The notes: generated from the letters alone by a model not told the origin. Positions 52,964 to 63,749 are shown, counted from the stretch's first letter. The stretch is DNA of 64,000 nt from Massilia phosphatilytica (GCF_002968015.1 NZ_PUIP01000011.1:1-64000), one strand, 5' to 3'. Made by a program: numbers and translations.

Positions 52964-54061
52964 TCAAGGCACCAGCGGCTTCTTCGCGGACCGCTTGGAC
53001 TTGATGTCCGCGATCGCTTTTTCGATGGCCGCCATCCGCTGCGGCAACGCCGGATGATTGGCGCTATAGCCGTTCAACACACTGGGCGGATAGCTCTCGG
53101 CCAGGCGGTTCCAGAATGCGGGTGCATCCTTGATGTCGTAGCCGGCGCGCGCGGCGAGATAGATGGCGAGGCGGTCGGCAGCGGCGTCCGTATCGGCCGG
53201 CATGGCCTTGATGCCGCCGCTGCCGATCAGCATCGACGTGTCGGGCGTGATGCTTTTCAGGTTGTCGATGATGCTGCCGATCGTCGCGCTGTTGCGTTGC
53301 GAGGACGGGTGGCCCAGCATGTTGTGCGCCATCGTCTTCGCGAGCACGAAGGCCAGTTCGTCGTCGTCGTGCGTGAAGTTGATCATGCCGCGCGTGACGA
53401 GTACGCGGCTGCCGTCGCCGTACGCGTTGACGTTGTCCGAGTTGCCCAGTTCGATCGCGAAGGCGCAGGCGCGCGTGACGGGAATGGTCAGCTGGCGCTC
53501 GCTCCGGCGGCGCTCGATCGTCATCGGCAGGCTCGCTTGCGACGCGATGATCTTGCCGAACACGGCGCCCGCCTGGGACAGCGCATGTTCGCCGGTCGGC
53601 AGCGGCTTGCCGGCGGCGGCGAGCAGCACGTCGCCGGACTGCAGGCCGGCGCGCGCCGCGCCGCTGCCGGCCAGCACGTCGGTCACCTGCAGACGCTCGT
53701 CCATGCCGAAGGCGACATGCGCGGCTTCGTTGTACTCGCCCGGATAGGACCAGCGGTTCTTCGCCGTGAAGCCGAGCAGGTTGCGGGCCTGGCCCTTGCA
53801 CAATTCGGCATTCTGGATCAGCAGGGGCGCCGCGACCTTGTACAGGCGCTCCTGCAGGCCCGCCATCTTCGTCAGGGTGTCGGCGGCGGCTGCCATCTGC
53901 GGGCTCAGGGCCGGGGCTTCGACGGGGCGTTCGGTGACGCGCGGCGTGGCCGACGGTTGGCGCGGTGCCTGCGTGGCGCAGGCCGACAGCAGCAGGGCTG
54001 CGGTGATGCCCAGCGCGGAGACCTTGAAGCCCGCGGGGCGCTGACGACGATGTCCGGTCAT
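52964..54061 (-). CDS. M48-like lipoprotein with PDZ domain, catalytic residues lost
   Basis: The 365-residue protein has a lipoprotein signal (ALLLSAC), a PDZ-like domain (about 122-185) and an M48 peptidase domain. Where the zinc motif HExxH should stand it reads KTMAH (242-246), and the downstream EAD ligand reads AAD (AAADRLAIYLAARAGYD). The second His and the fold remain. It is therefore probably a non-catalytic relative that may bind or chaperone substrates. It lies upstream of the DMT gene and after dut on the same strand. Confidence 0.85.
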   Translation of the reverse strand: MTGHRRQRPAGFKVSALGITAALLLSACATQAPRQPSATPRVTERPVEAPALSPQMAAAADTLTKMAGLQERLYKVAAPLLIQNAELCKGQARNLLGFTAKNRWSYPGEYNEAAHVAFGMDERLQVTDVLAGSGAARAGLQSGDVLLAAAGKPLPTGEHALSQAGAVFGKIIASQASLPMTIERRRSERQLTIPVTRACAFAIELGNSDNVNAYGDGSRVLVTRGMINFTHDDDELAFVLAKTMAHNMLGHPSSQRNSATIGSIIDNLKSITPDTSMLIGSGGIKAMPADTDAAADRLAIYLAARAGYDIKDAPAFWNRLAESYPPSVLNGYSANHPALPQRMAAIEKAIADIKSKRSAKKPLVP

Positions 54062-54075
54062 GTGCTCCTCATAGT

Positions 54076-54525
54076 TTATTGTTTGCCGGTGGAGCCGAAT
54101 CCTCCGGCGCCCCGGTCGCTCGTTGCGAAATCCTCCACGACGTTGAAGCCCACCTGCAGGACAGGCACCACGATCAGCTGCGCCAGGCGGTCCATCGGTA
54201 GCAAGCTGAACGTCGTCTGGCCGCGATTCCAGGTGGAGACCATCAGCTGGCCCTGGTAATCGGAGTCGATCAAGCCTACCAGATTACCCAGAACGATGCC
54301 GTTCTTATGGCCGAGTCCACTACGGGGCAGGATCATCGCCGCATAGCCCGGATCGCCGATGTGGATCGCGAGGCCGGTCGGCACCAGCACGGTCTGGCCG
54401 GGCTCGATGGTCATGGGCGCTTCGATGCAGGCGCGCAGGTCGAGGCCGGCGCTGCCGGCGGTGGCGTAGGCCGGCAGGAAATCCTTCATGCGCGGGTCGA
54501 TGATTTTCAGGTCGATATTCTTCAT
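54076..54525 (-). CDS. dut: deoxyuridine 5'-triphosphate nucleotidohydrolase
   Basis: The 149-residue trimeric enzyme (start ATG 54525) hydrolyses dUTP to dUMP, keeping uracil out of DNA. All five motifs are visible ([49 protein letters not shown]). It starts 25 bases after coaBC. Confidence 0.96.
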   Translation of the reverse strand: MKNIDLKIIDPRMKDFLPAYATAGSAGLDLRACIEAPMTIEPGQTVLVPTGLAIHIGDPGYAAMILPRSGLGHKNGIVLGNLVGLIDSDYQGQLMVSTWNRGQTTFSLLPMDRLAQLIVVPVLQVGFNVVEDFATSDRGAGGFGSTGKQ

Positions 54526-54550
54526 GGAGTGCTTGAGTGGTACAGGTGAA

Positions 54551-55777
54551 TCAGGCCAGCAGCGAACGTTGTTCAAGGCGTTTGGCGATCTCGGAAATAA
54601 GCTGCCGCCCCAGTTCCAGCTTGGTCGCGCGCGGGAGCACTGTGTGGCCGCTTTCGTCGAACAGTACGATTGCATTCTCATCCTGCCCGAACGTCTGCGG
54701 GCCGATATTGCCCACGAGCAGAGGAATGCCTTTTTTCTCGCGTTTGACGGCGCCGTACTCGATCAGGTTTTCGGATTCGGCCGCGAAGCCGACGCAATAC
54801 GGCCAGCCGTTCAGCGACGTGGTCGCGGCGACGGTCGCGAGGATGTCCGGATTTTGCGCGAAGTGCAGTTGCGGGGCGTCGCCGTTGCCGTCCTTCTTGA
54901 TCTTCTGGTCGCTGGCATTGTCCACGCGCCAGTCGGCGACGGCGGCCACGCCCACGAAGATGTGCTGGCCGGAGACGGCCTGCATGACGGCGTCCAGCAT
55001 CTGGCGCGCGCTCTGCACGTCGATGCGGCGCACGCCATGCGGCGTGGGCAGCGACGTCGGTCCGGAGACGAGCGTGACGTCGGCGCCGGCCTCGCGCGCG
55101 GCGCGCGCGATCGCATAGCCCATCTTCCCGGACGACAGGTTCGTAATGCCGCGCACGGGGTCGATCGCTTCATAGGTCGGACCGGCCGTGATCAGCACGC
55201 GTTTTCCCGCCAGGAGCTTCGGCTGGAACGAGGCGACGAGTTCCTCGAGCAGTTCGTCCGGTTCGAGCATGCGGCCCATGCCCGTCTCGCCGCAGGCCTG
55301 CGAGCCGGCGGCCGGGCCGAGGATGCAGACGCCGTCTTCGCGCAGCTGCGCGACGTTGCGCTGCGTGGGTGCTTTCTCCCACATCTCGACGTTCATCGCG
55401 GGTGCCACGAGCAGCGGCACGTGGTGCGGGCGCGCGAGGCACAAGGTCGACAGCAGGTCGTCGGTGGCGCCGTGCGCGAGCTTGAACAGGAAGTCGGCCG
55501 AGCAGGGCGCGACGAGGATGGCGTCGGCATCGCGCGTGAGGTCGATGTGCGCCATGTTGTTGGGGATGCGGCCATCCCACTGGTCGGTGTAGACGCTGCG
55601 GCCGGACAGCGCCTGCATCGTCACGGTGCCGATGAAATGGGTGGCCGCTTCGGTCATCACGACCTGCACGTGCGCCCCCTGTTTGGTGAGGGCGCGGCAC
55701 AGTTCCGCGGCCTTGTAGCAGGCCACGCCGCCGGACAGGCCGAGGACGATCTTCTTGCCCTTCAGGTCCATGCTCAT
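54551..55777 (-). CDS. coaBC: bifunctional phosphopantothenoylcysteine decarboxylase/synthase
   Basis: The 408-residue enzyme (start ATG 55777, GGAG 5 bases upstream) makes 4'-phosphopantetheine for coenzyme A. The CoaC half has the FMN-binding start [16 protein letters not shown], the PAMNVEMW active site and a His; the CoaB half has [25 protein letters not shown]. It lies between lspA and dut. Confidence 0.95.
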   Translation of the reverse strand: MSMDLKGKKIVLGLSGGVACYKAAELCRALTKQGAHVQVVMTEAATHFIGTVTMQALSGRSVYTDQWDGRIPNNMAHIDLTRDADAILVAPCSADFLFKLAHGATDDLLSTLCLARPHHVPLLVAPAMNVEMWEKAPTQRNVAQLREDGVCILGPAAGSQACGETGMGRMLEPDELLEELVASFQPKLLAGKRVLITAGPTYEAIDPVRGITNLSSGKMGYAIARAAREAGADVTLVSGPTSLPTPHGVRRIDVQSARQMLDAVMQAVSGQHIFVGVAAVADWRVDNASDQKIKKDGNGDAPQLHFAQNPDILATVAATTSLNGWPYCVGFAAESENLIEYGAVKREKKGIPLLVGNIGPQTFGQDENAIVLFDESGHTVLPRATKLELGRQLISEIAKRLEQRSLLA

Positions 55778-55802
55778 GATCTCTCCCATGCTCAGTGCTT
55801 GC

Positions 55803-56324
55803 TCAGTTCTTGTTTACGCGGCGCAGCTCATCGATGATGAACAGGAAGGCGCCGATCGTGATGGCGGTATCCGCGATGTTAAAGGCCGGGAAGTGGCCGA
55901 GGCCGCGCCAGTAGAAATCGAGGAAGTCGATCACGTGGCCGTACGCGACGCGGTCGACCAGGTTGCCGAGGGCGCCGCCCATGATCAGCGCGAGGGCCCA
56001 GCAGAACATGCGCTGGCCCGCGTGCTTGCGCAGCAGGTAGATGATGAAGCAGACGGCCGCGATGGCGATGCCGGCGAACAGGTAGCGCTGCCAGCCGCCC
56101 TGGTCCGACAGGAAGTTGAATGCCGCGCCCTTGTTATAAGCGAGCACCAGGTTGAAGAAGCTGGTGATCGGCTTCTCTTGGCCATGCATGAAGGTGCGCG
56201 TGATGGTGATCTTGCTGATCTGGTCGAGCAGGATGACGATGAAGGCGATGCCGAGCCACGGGGCGAGGCTGCCACCCGAGCGCGACGAGACGGCGGAGAA
56301 TGTTGGTTTTTTTTTGCTGGCCAT
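55803..56324 (-). CDS. lspA: lipoprotein signal peptidase
   Basis: The 173-residue inner-membrane aspartic protease (start ATG 56324) cuts signal peptides before the lipid-modified Cys. It has four helices and the catalytic Asp motifs ([18 protein letters not shown]). It follows ileS, the classic arrangement, with a basic N-terminus. Confidence 0.96.
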   Translation of the reverse strand: MASKKKPTFSAVSSRSGGSLAPWLGIAFIVILLDQISKITITRTFMHGQEKPITSFFNLVLAYNKGAAFNFLSDQGGWQRYLFAGIAIAAVCFIIYLLRKHAGQRMFCWALALIMGGALGNLVDRVAYGHVIDFLDFYWRGLGHFPAFNIADTAITIGAFLFIIDELRRVNKN

Positions 56325-56376
56325 GTCGATGGTCGTAGAGGTGAAACCCCGGGCGCGTGGCCCGGGGCAGGGTACG

Positions 56377-59265
56377 TCAGGCGAAGCGGCGCTGTTCCCC
56401 GCTGCCGAACAGGTTGCTCGTACAGCGGCCGCACAGGCCCGGATGCGCGTGGTCATGGCCCACGTCGCGGCGATAGTGCCAGCAGCGCTCGCACTTGGCG
56501 GCCTCGGACGGCGTCACGGTGACCGCTTCCGCCGCCGCATCCGCCACCTGTTCGACGGTCGCCTGCGACGTGATGAACACGAATTTCAGGTCGTCGTCCA
56601 GGCTGGCCAGCGTCGCGTACTTGTCGCCGGCCGCCTTGAGCGCCAGTTCCGCCTGCAGCGACGAGCCGATCGCGCCGGATGCGCGCACTTCTTCCAGCTG
56701 CTTGGTGACGTCGGCGCGGACGGCGCGCAGCAGCGCGTACTTGTCCAGCAGCGCGGCCGCATCGGCGATGGCCGGGAAGGTCCACAGCGTCTGCGTGAAG
56801 ATGGTCTCGTCGCTGTCCTTGTAGGCTGCATCGCCCGCGAACACGGCCCACGCTTCCTCGGCCGTGAACGACAGGATCGGCGCCATGATGCGCAGCAGCG
56901 CGTGTGCGATGTGCCACAGCGCGGTCTGCGCGGAACGGCGCGCGAAGGAGTCGACGCCGGTGGTGTACAGGCGGTCCTTCAGGATGTCGAGGTAGAAGCC
57001 GCCCAGGTCTTCCGAGCAGAAGTTCTGCAGGCGCGCGACGACCGGGTGGAATTCGTAGCGCTCGAAGTGCTTCGCCACGTCATCCTGCAGGCGCGCCGTC
57101 TCGGCCAGCGCGTAGCGGTCGATCTCGAGCAGTTCGGCCACCGGCACCGCGTTCTTCACGGGATCGAAGTCCGACGTGTTCGCGAGCAGGAAGCGCAGCG
57201 TGTTGCGGATGCGGCGGTAGGCTTCGGTGACGCGCTTGAGGATCTCTTCGGACAGCGCCAGTTCGCCCGTGTAGTCGGTCGACGCAACCCACAGGCGCAG
57301 GATGTCGGCGCCCAGCGTGTCGCTGATCTTTTGCGGCGACAGCACGTTGCCGAGCGACTTCGACATCTTGCGGCCATGTTCGTCGACGGTGAAGCCGTGC
57401 GTCAGCAGCGCCTTGTACGGCGGGCGGCCATTCAGCATCGACGACGTCAGCAGCGACGAGTGGAACCAGCCGCGGTGCTGGTCCGAGCCTTCGAGGTACA
57501 AGTCGGCGGGGAAGTGCGATTGCGCCGCGTGCGAGCCGCGCAGGACGGTCTGGTGCGTCGTGCCCGAGTCGAACCACACGTCCAGCGTGTCGCGGTTCTT
57601 TTCGTACATCGCGGCCTCGTCGCCCAGCAGGTCGCGCGGGTCGAGCTTGTGCCAGGCGTCGATGCCGCCCTGCTCGATCAGCCTGGCCACCTGCTCCAGC
57701 AGCTCCGGCGTGCGCGGATGCAGGTCGCCCGTTTCGCGGTGCAGGAAGAAGGCCATCGGGACGCCCCACTGGCGCTGGCGCGACAGGGTCCAGTCCGGAC
57801 GGTTGGCGATCATGCCCTGCAGGCGCGCCTGGCCCCAGTCGGGGAAGAACTGCGTCTCGGCGATGCCGGCCAGCGCGGATTCGCGCAGCGTGGGGCCGCC
57901 GTCTTTCGGCTTGACGTCCATGCCGGCGAACCACTGGCTCGTCGCGCGGTAGACGATCGGCGTCTTGTGGCGCCAGCAGTGCATGTAGCTGTGGTCGAAC
58001 ATCTTCAGTTCGAACAGGGCGCCCGCTTCGGAGAGGGCATTGCAGATCGGCTTGGACGCTTCCCAGATCGTCATGCCGCCGAACAGCGGCAGCGTGCTCG
58101 CGAAGCGGCCGTCGCCCATCACGGGCTTCAGGATCTCGTCGTCCTTCATGCCGTGCGATTTGCAGGACTGGAAGTCTTCCAGGCCATAGGCCGGCGCCGA
58201 GTGGACGACGCCCGTGCCGCTGTCGGTCGTGACGTATTCGGCCAGGTAGACGGGCGAGGTGCGGTCATAGAATGGATCGGCCGCGTGCAGCGGGTGCTTG
58301 AAGCGCAGGCCGCCCAGTTTCTCGCCGGTGGTCGTCGCGACGATCTCGCCTTCCAGCTTGTAGCGTTGCAGGACGCTTTCGGCCAGGTCTTTCGCGACGA
58401 TCAGCAGCACCGGGCTACCGTTCCGATCGGCTTTCACGAGCGCGTACGTCACTTCCGGATGCACGTTCAGCGCCTGGTTCGACGGGATCGTCCACGGGGT
58501 CGTCGTCCAGATCACGATGAAGCCGTCGCCCGCGGGCACCGCGTCCAGGCCGAACGCCTGCGCGACCTTCTCCGGTTCCGCAAATGGGAAGCCGACGTCG
58601 ATCGCGGGGTCGCGCTTGTCCTGGTATTCCACTTCCGCCTCGGCCAGCGCCGAGCCGCAGTCGAAGCACCAGTTCACGGGCTTCAGGCCGCGGTACACAT
58701 AACCCTTGTCGAGCATCGTGCCGAGGGCGCGCAGTTCGTCGGCCTCGTTACTGAAGTTCATCGTCAGGTAAGGATTGTCCCACTCGCCCAGCACGCCCAG
58801 GCGGATGAAGCCGGCGCGCTGGCGGTCGACCTGCTCGAGCGCGTAGGCGCGTGCTTTTTGCAGCACCTCGGCCGTCGGCAGGTTCTTGCCGAACTGTTTT
58901 TCGATCTGGATCTCGATCGGCATGCCATGGCAGTCCCAGCCCGGCACATAGGGTGCGTCGAAGCCGGCGATGGTGCGCGATTTGACGACCATGTCCTTCA
59001 GGATCTTGTTGACCGAGTGGCCCAGGTGGATATCGCCGTTCGCGTACGGCGGACCGTCGTGCAGGACGAATTTCGGACGGCCGGCGGCGGCCTTGCGGAC
59101 GCGTTCGTAGATCTTCTTGTCCTGCCATTGCTTGACCCAGCCCGGCTCACGCTTGGCGAGGTCGCCGCGCATCGGGAAGGGTGTGTCGGTCATGTTGACC
59201 GGGTATTTGCTCTCCGGCTTCTTGTTGCCTTGTTGGCCTTTCTGGCCTTGCTTGGTATCGGACAT
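56377..59265 (-). CDS. ileS: isoleucyl-tRNA synthetase
   Basis: The 962-residue class I synthetase has the HIGH motif (GDIHLGHS), KMSKS (KMSKSLGN), the editing domain and a C-terminal zinc-binding region ([10 protein letters not shown] ... CGRC). It charges tRNA-Ile and edits Val. Its Lys/Gln/Gly-rich N-terminus (1-24) is a local extension. It lies between ribF and lspA. Confidence 0.97.
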   Translation of the reverse strand: MSDTKQGQKGQQGNKKPESKYPVNMTDTPFPMRGDLAKREPGWVKQWQDKKIYERVRKAAAGRPKFVLHDGPPYANGDIHLGHSVNKILKDMVVKSRTIAGFDAPYVPGWDCHGMPIEIQIEKQFGKNLPTAEVLQKARAYALEQVDRQRAGFIRLGVLGEWDNPYLTMNFSNEADELRALGTMLDKGYVYRGLKPVNWCFDCGSALAEAEVEYQDKRDPAIDVGFPFAEPEKVAQAFGLDAVPAGDGFIVIWTTTPWTIPSNQALNVHPEVTYALVKADRNGSPVLLIVAKDLAESVLQRYKLEGEIVATTTGEKLGGLRFKHPLHAADPFYDRTSPVYLAEYVTTDSGTGVVHSAPAYGLEDFQSCKSHGMKDDEILKPVMGDGRFASTLPLFGGMTIWEASKPICNALSEAGALFELKMFDHSYMHCWRHKTPIVYRATSQWFAGMDVKPKDGGPTLRESALAGIAETQFFPDWGQARLQGMIANRPDWTLSRQRQWGVPMAFFLHRETGDLHPRTPELLEQVARLIEQGGIDAWHKLDPRDLLGDEAAMYEKNRDTLDVWFDSGTTHQTVLRGSHAAQSHFPADLYLEGSDQHRGWFHSSLLTSSMLNGRPPYKALLTHGFTVDEHGRKMSKSLGNVLSPQKISDTLGADILRLWVASTDYTGELALSEEILKRVTEAYRRIRNTLRFLLANTSDFDPVKNAVPVAELLEIDRYALAETARLQDDVAKHFERYEFHPVVARLQNFCSEDLGGFYLDILKDRLYTTGVDSFARRSAQTALWHIAHALLRIMAPILSFTAEEAWAVFAGDAAYKDSDETIFTQTLWTFPAIADAAALLDKYALLRAVRADVTKQLEEVRASGAIGSSLQAELALKAAGDKYATLASLDDDLKFVFITSQATVEQVADAAAEAVTVTPSEAAKCERCWHYRRDVGHDHAHPGLCGRCTSNLFGSGEQRRFA

Positions 59266-59351
59266 GGTGATTTCTAAAATGGACTGCTGTTATTCGTGAT
59301 GAGGGGACGGCGTGGGCCGTCGGGGTTGCGCGCAGGGCCGCGCGAGCCCCG

Positions 59352-60323
59352 TCAAATTCGGTCGGTGGCCGTGAGCGCGCCGGCACGCTGGGCGAACCAG
59401 GCGCGGGCCTGCTCGGCATCGCGGTCGATGGCGGCCGTGAGCGTGGCGAGGTCGATGTATTTTTCCTCGTCGCGCAGCTTGGTGAGGAATTCCACGCGCA
59501 CGAGCTTGCCGTAGCAGGGCTGGTTCCAGTCGAAGACATGGACTTCCAGCAGCATGCGGCCCGCGTCCTCGACGGTCGGGCGCACGCCGAGGCTGGCGAC
59601 GGCCGGCAGCGGCTGGTCGGCCAGGCCGTGCACCTGCACGACGAAGATGCCGGCCAGGGCGGGGCGGTGGGCGACGCGCAGGTTCAGCGTGGGGAAGCCC
59701 AGCGTGCGGCCCAGTTTCTGGCCGTGGATCACGTGGCCGGACATGGAATACGGATGGCCGAGCAGGGCACGGGTGGCGTCGAAATCGCCGGCCGCGAGCG
59801 CGGCGCGCACGGCCGAGGACGAGATCCGGGTGGAGTCGTGCAGCACGGCCGGCAGGCTGTGCACTTCGAAGCCGTAGCGCTTGCCGGCTTCGGCCAGCAG
59901 GGCGACGTTGCCCGCGCGGCGGGCGCCGTAGCAAAAGTCGTCGCCGACCATCAGCCATTTCACGTGCAGGCCGTCGACCAGCACGCGCTGCGTGAATTCA
60001 TCCGGCGACATGGACGCGAAATGCTCGTTGAAGTGTTCGACGATGACGCGGTCGACGCCGGCATTCCCCAGCGATTCCAGCTTGTCGCGCAGGTTGGCGA
60101 TGCGCGCCGGCGCCTTCGACAGGTCGCCGCTGCGCTGCGCAAAATATTCGCGCGGATGGGGCTCGAAGGTCATCACGGCGGCTTCCAGGCCGAGCTTGCG
60201 GGCGCTCGCGGTCACGTGGGCCAACAGCGCCTGGTGCCCGCGGTGGACACCGTCGAAGTTGCCGATCGTGAGAGCGCAAGGCGCGCGTGCCCTGTCGTTG
60301 GGAAGTCCGCGAAATACCTTCAT
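59352..60323 (-). CDS. ribF: bifunctional riboflavin kinase/FAD synthetase
   Basis: The 323-residue enzyme makes FMN and FAD. The N-terminal adenylyltransferase has TIGNFDGVHRGHQ, and the kinase half has the GRTLGFPTLNL motif. The ribF-ileS-lspA order is conserved in Proteobacteria. No flavin riboswitch is visible in the 164 bases upstream. Confidence 0.96.
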   Translation of the reverse strand: MKVFRGLPNDRARAPCALTIGNFDGVHRGHQALLAHVTASARKLGLEAAVMTFEPHPREYFAQRSGDLSKAPARIANLRDKLESLGNAGVDRVIVEHFNEHFASMSPDEFTQRVLVDGLHVKWLMVGDDFCYGARRAGNVALLAEAGKRYGFEVHSLPAVLHDSTRISSSAVRAALAAGDFDATRALLGHPYSMSGHVIHGQKLGRTLGFPTLNLRVAHRPALAGIFVVQVHGLADQPLPAVASLGVRPTVEDAGRMLLEVHVFDWNQPCYGKLVRVEFLTKLRDEEKYIDLATLTAAIDRDAEQARAWFAQRAGALTATDRI

Positions 60324-60432
60324 TGGATGGTTCGTGCTTCTAGGCGAAATACCAGATTATACGGCAAAGGACATGTTGCACAGCGCAATGCCTTTGTTGC
60401 AATGGGTAGGCGCGGCGTTGCCCCTAATAAAA

Positions 60433-60463
60433 AAGCGCAGCCTGCACGAGGCAGACTGCGCTT
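60433..60463 (-). terminator. terminator of the TPR protein gene
   Basis: AAGCGCAG/CTGCGCTT arms with inner CTGC/GCAG pairs, followed on the minus strand by TTTTTTA. Confidence 0.88.
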
Positions 60464-60487
60464 CTTGTCCCGCCTGGGGCAGGGGGA

Positions 60488-61720
60488 TCAGCCGGAGATC
60501 GGCTTGTTGATCGCCATGATGAAGTAGCGGGCCAGATCCGCCGCGCCATCGGTACCGCCGACGGACTTGAGCGTGCTGATTGCCTGCTGCTTCTTGCCGG
60601 CGGCAGCATAGGCTTCGCCCAGGCGCAGCTTGACGTCTTCCGGATGCTTCAGGTCCTTGGCCTTGGAGGCCGCTTCGATCATCTTCAGGCCCTTGTCGAC
60701 CTGGCCCGACTGGACCAGGGCGTAACCCAGCGATGCGAAACCGTCGTTGTCGTTGTCCTTGGTCAGCTGTGCTTCGGTGGCGGCCAGGTTCTTGTTCTGG
60801 TCGGCCAGGGTCTTCTCGGCCAGGTCTTTCAGACGCTGGTGACGGGCGGCGTCCGGACCGGTGCCCAGTGCGCCGGCCTTGTAGCCCTTGTCGATGACCT
60901 TCAGGGCTTCAGCCGGTGCGCCGGCCTGCAGCACGAGCTGGGCCATTTCCATGAATTCGCTCGGCTTCTTCAGCAGGTTGTTGGCCAGCTTCAGGCGGTA
61001 GATATCCACCTGCAGGCGGCCCGAGAAGCCAGGCTTGCCCTGCACGCGGTTCAGCAGGTCGGTCCAGTACTGGGCCTTCGGATAGTTGGCGGCCAGTTTC
61101 TCGATGGTGTTGACGTAGCCGGCCTTGTCGTTCTTCTTGAGCTGGATGTTGGCCAGCATGCCCAGCTGGTCTTCGCTCAGGCGGCCGCTCTTTTCGGCCG
61201 CGCGCAGTTCACTCTCCAGTGCCTGGATATTGCCCTGCTTGTAATAGTTCTGCATCAGGTAAGCACGCAGCTTCGGATCGTCGTGTTCCTTCAGCTGGCG
61301 TTCGATGGCGGCGTTCGCCTTGCCCAGGTCGCCCGCGCGCATGTAGATGCCGATCAGGCCTTCCGAGAACTGGGCTTTTTCGGTCGGGTTCAGTTTGCCG
61401 GAACCGATCAGGTATTCGAATGCCTTGGCGGCCGTATCGTACTCGCCGGCGGCGGACGCGGCACCGGCACGGGTGCGTTCGATCAGGTAGGTCTCGTTGG
61501 CCGACTTGCCGCCGACCTTGTCGAGGTCGCGCAGCTTGGCCAGGGCATCCTTGTTCTTGCCCGACTTCATCAGTTGCGCGGCTTCCTGCAGCGGTTTGCC
61601 GATTTCCGGACGAACGGTCTCCGCGGCGTAGACCGGGGCCAGGCCGACCACCGGAGCGGCGGCGGTGAATCCAAGGGCGGCCAGTGCGAGGCCGAGGTGT
61701 GCGAGGCGGAATTTAACCAT
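60488..61720 (-). CDS. TPR-repeat exported protein linked to the TonB system
   Basis: The 410-residue protein (start ATG 61720, MVKFRLAHLGLALAALGFTA) has a signal peptide and many tetratricopeptide-like helix pairs (for example KAFEYLIGSGKLNPTEKAQFSEG). TPR proteins scaffold other proteins; this one is probably periplasmic. It lies directly downstream of the exbD pair, beyond a hairpin, an arrangement seen in Oxalobacteraceae. Its partner is unknown. Confidence 0.8.
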   Translation of the reverse strand: MVKFRLAHLGLALAALGFTAAAPVVGLAPVYAAETVRPEIGKPLQEAAQLMKSGKNKDALAKLRDLDKVGGKSANETYLIERTRAGAASAAGEYDTAAKAFEYLIGSGKLNPTEKAQFSEGLIGIYMRAGDLGKANAAIERQLKEHDDPKLRAYLMQNYYKQGNIQALESELRAAEKSGRLSEDQLGMLANIQLKKNDKAGYVNTIEKLAANYPKAQYWTDLLNRVQGKPGFSGRLQVDIYRLKLANNLLKKPSEFMEMAQLVLQAGAPAEALKVIDKGYKAGALGTGPDAARHQRLKDLAEKTLADQNKNLAATEAQLTKDNDNDGFASLGYALVQSGQVDKGLKMIEAASKAKDLKHPEDVKLRLGEAYAAAGKKQQAISTLKSVGGTDGAADLARYFIMAINKPISG

Positions 61721-61746
61721 TATCGAAATTCTCTCATTCAAAATAG

Positions 61747-61771
61747 ACACGGCAGGGAAACCCTGCCGTGT
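61747..61771 (-). terminator. hairpin after the exbD pair
   Basis: A perfect 11-bp stem (61747-61757 with 61761-61771) with an AAA loop lies between exbD and the TPR gene; a weak T-run (CTATTTTG) follows on the minus strand. It may terminate partly or stabilise the upstream message. Confidence 0.75.
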
Positions 61772-61789
61772 TCATTATAGCCAAAGCGA

Positions 61790-62221
61790 TTACTGGAACT
61801 GTTCGTTACCGACCATACCGATCTTGGTCACGCCAATTCGCTGAGCCGCGGCCATCACGCCGGCGACAACCTTGTACTCGACCAGCTTGTTCGGACGCAT
61901 GTGCACTTCCGGCTGATCAGGTTGGGCTGCCACATTGGCCAGCTTCGCTTCGAGGGTGGCACGATCCGGGACCGGCTGATTATCCCAGAGGATAGTACCG
62001 TCGAAGTCCACGTCGATCGTGATCACTACCGGTTCCTTGGTCGGCGGCGGTGGATTGCCAACCGGCATGTTCAAGTTAACCGAATGGTTTTGCTTTGGAA
62101 TGGTGATGATCATCATGATGATCAGCACCAGCATGACGTCGATCAGCGGCGTCATGTTCATTTCCATCATCGGTTCCGGATCTGCTGATTTAGCACCGGA
62201 CGAACCAACGTTCATACCCAT
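61790..62221 (-). CDS. exbD: ExbD/TolR-family biopolymer transport protein (first paralogue)
   Basis: The 143-residue protein has a short cytoplasmic N-terminus, one membrane helix with the essential Asp (MTPLIDVMLVLIIMMII), and a periplasmic ExbD domain. With ExbB it uses the proton gradient to energise TonB. The start is ATG 62221. It is the second of two exbD genes in the operon. Confidence 0.94.
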   Translation of the reverse strand: MGMNVGSSGAKSADPEPMMEMNMTPLIDVMLVLIIMMIITIPKQNHSVNLNMPVGNPPPPTKEPVVITIDVDFDGTILWDNQPVPDRATLEAKLANVAAQPDQPEVHMRPNKLVEYKVVAGVMAAAQRIGVTKIGMVGNEQFQ

Positions 62222-62300
62222 GGTGTTTCCTTTCAAATCTTGGGAACCGGCGTGATAGCGGTGTAACCACTATCACGCCGGCGGGTTGCGTCCTGGTGGA

Positions 62301-62729
62301 TCAGCCCTTATCAGGTGGTTCGGTGATGAAACCGACCTTCTGAATCCCGGCACGCTGGGCCGTGTAAAGCACCCTGCCGATGGCTTCGTAGCGGGTTTGC
62401 TGGTCGCCACGGATCTTCACTTCCGGCTGCGGTATTTTCACCGATTCCTTGGCCAGGAATTCAAACAGCTCGTCAGTGTTGTTCAGGTGCTTCTGGTTCC
62501 AGTACATCTCGCCATCTTTGTTGACGACGATGTTCACGTCTTCCGGCGTGGTTTTCACAACCTGGTTGGTCTCGATCGGCAGGTTAATCTTCTGCAGGTG
62601 GAGGACAACCGGGCTGGTGATCAGGAAGATGATCAGAAGAACCAGCATCACGTCCACGAGGGGCGTGGTGTTGATCTCTGACATCACTGCATCTTCATCT
62701 CCGCTATCGGAGCCAACACTCATACCCAT
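62301..62729 (-). CDS. exbD: ExbD/TolR-family biopolymer transport protein (second paralogue)
   Basis: The 142-residue paralogue has the same layout (NTTPLVDVMLVLLIIFLI with the conserved Asp) but differs much in the periplasmic part (VVVNKDGEMYWNQK). It starts 3 bases after exbB. Two different ExbD proteins may form a mixed dimer within one ExbB ring. Confidence 0.94.
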   Translation of the reverse strand: MGMSVGSDSGDEDAVMSEINTTPLVDVMLVLLIIFLITSPVVLHLQKINLPIETNQVVKTTPEDVNIVVNKDGEMYWNQKHLNNTDELFEFLAKESVKIPQPEVKIRGDQQTRYEAIGRVLYTAQRAGIQKVGFITEPPDKG

Positions 62730-62732
62730 GGT

Positions 62733-63665
62733 TTAGCCAACCTTTTTAGCAGCGGCGCCTTGTGCACGTGCAGCTTCCGAGGTGTGCATTGCGCCCGAGA
62801 TCAGAACCGAGTGCACGTCTGCGCTGAACGAACGGACGTCTTCCATTGCCGACTTGTTGCGGCGGACCAGCCAGTTGTAGCCCAGAACGGCCGGAACTGC
62901 AACGAACAGACCGAAGGCGGTCATGATCAGTGCTTCACCCACCGGACCTGCGACCTTGTCGATCGACGCGTTACCGGTCATACCGATGTTGGTCAGTGCG
63001 TTGTAGATACCCCAGACCGTACCGAACAGACCGATGAACGGCGAGGTCGAGCCGACGGTTGCCAGGAACGACAGGCCATCTTGCAGACGCGACTGGACTT
63101 TGTCCACGGCGCGCTGGATCTGCATGGTCACCCAGGTCGACAGGTCGATCTGCTCGAGCAGGGCGCCGTCGTGGTGCTGGGTTGCCTTGGTGCCGGTTTC
63201 AGCGATGAAGCGGAACGGCGAGCCTTCGCTCAGTTGAGCCGAGCCAGCGGCGATCGACGGTGCTTTCCAGAATTTCTGGTTGGTTTCCTTCGACTGCTTG
63301 AAGATCTTCATCTGGTCGATCAGCTTGGTGATGATGATGTACCAGGAACCCATCGACATGATCGCCAGGATGATCAGCGTCATACGCGACACGACGCCGC
63401 CGTTCCACACGGCCGCCGGGCCGAACGGGTTCTCGACTTCTTCTTTCTTGGCTTCGCCGCCAGCTGCCGGAGCCGCTGCCGGTGCCGAAGCGGCAGCGTC
63501 GGCTGCCGGTGCTGCTGCGTCAGCCGCCGGTGCCGCTGCCGGTGCGCTCGCTGCTGCCGAGGCCGGAGCGTCGGCGAAGGCCGGAGCGGACACCAGTGCC
63601 GATGCCGCAGTGACCGAGAACAGGAGAGCCGCTACGGTAGCGGACAAACGGGTATTCTTAAACAT
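62733..63665 (-). CDS. exbB: ExbB/TolQ-family proton channel protein with Ala/Pro-rich leader
   Basis: The 310-residue protein begins with a signal-like helix and a long Ala/Pro/Asp low-complexity region (about 30-75), then the three-helix MotA/TolQ/ExbB domain (FIGLFGTVWGIYNALTNIG ... EALIMTAFGLFVAVPAVLGYN). It forms the inner-membrane ring that holds ExbD and drives TonB. It is preceded by a tonB-like gene on the same strand. Confidence 0.93.
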   Translation of the reverse strand: MFKNTRLSATVAALLFSVTAASALVSAPAFADAPASAAASAPAAAPAADAAAPAADAAASAPAAAPAAGGEAKKEEVENPFGPAAVWNGGVVSRMTLIILAIMSMGSWYIIITKLIDQMKIFKQSKETNQKFWKAPSIAAGSAQLSEGSPFRFIAETGTKATQHHDGALLEQIDLSTWVTMQIQRAVDKVQSRLQDGLSFLATVGSTSPFIGLFGTVWGIYNALTNIGMTGNASIDKVAGPVGEALIMTAFGLFVAVPAVLGYNWLVRRNKSAMEDVRSFSADVHSVLISGAMHTSEAARAQGAAAKKVG

Positions 63666-63749
63666 GCTTCCTCCAAAAATTTAAAATGAACAGTTCGCTG
63701 AACTAATAACAACGAAAATCATGCTTTTGAGACGATACGCTGTCTCTGG

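Noticed and set aside
56152-59277. 1041-codon plus-strand frame opposite ileS and lspA
   Set aside because: It is the mirror of ileS in a GC-rich genome, and no motif is visible in its product.
60324-60487. Flavin riboswitch upstream of ribF
   Set aside because: The stretch contains no conserved FMN-aptamer elements, only a promoter region and the terminator of the convergent-side TPR gene.
63430-63600. GC-rich repetitive stretch as a possible tandem repeat or CRISPR-like array
   Set aside because: It is simply the degenerate coding sequence of the Ala/Pro/Asp-rich leader of ExbB; spacing is irregular and there are no spacers.
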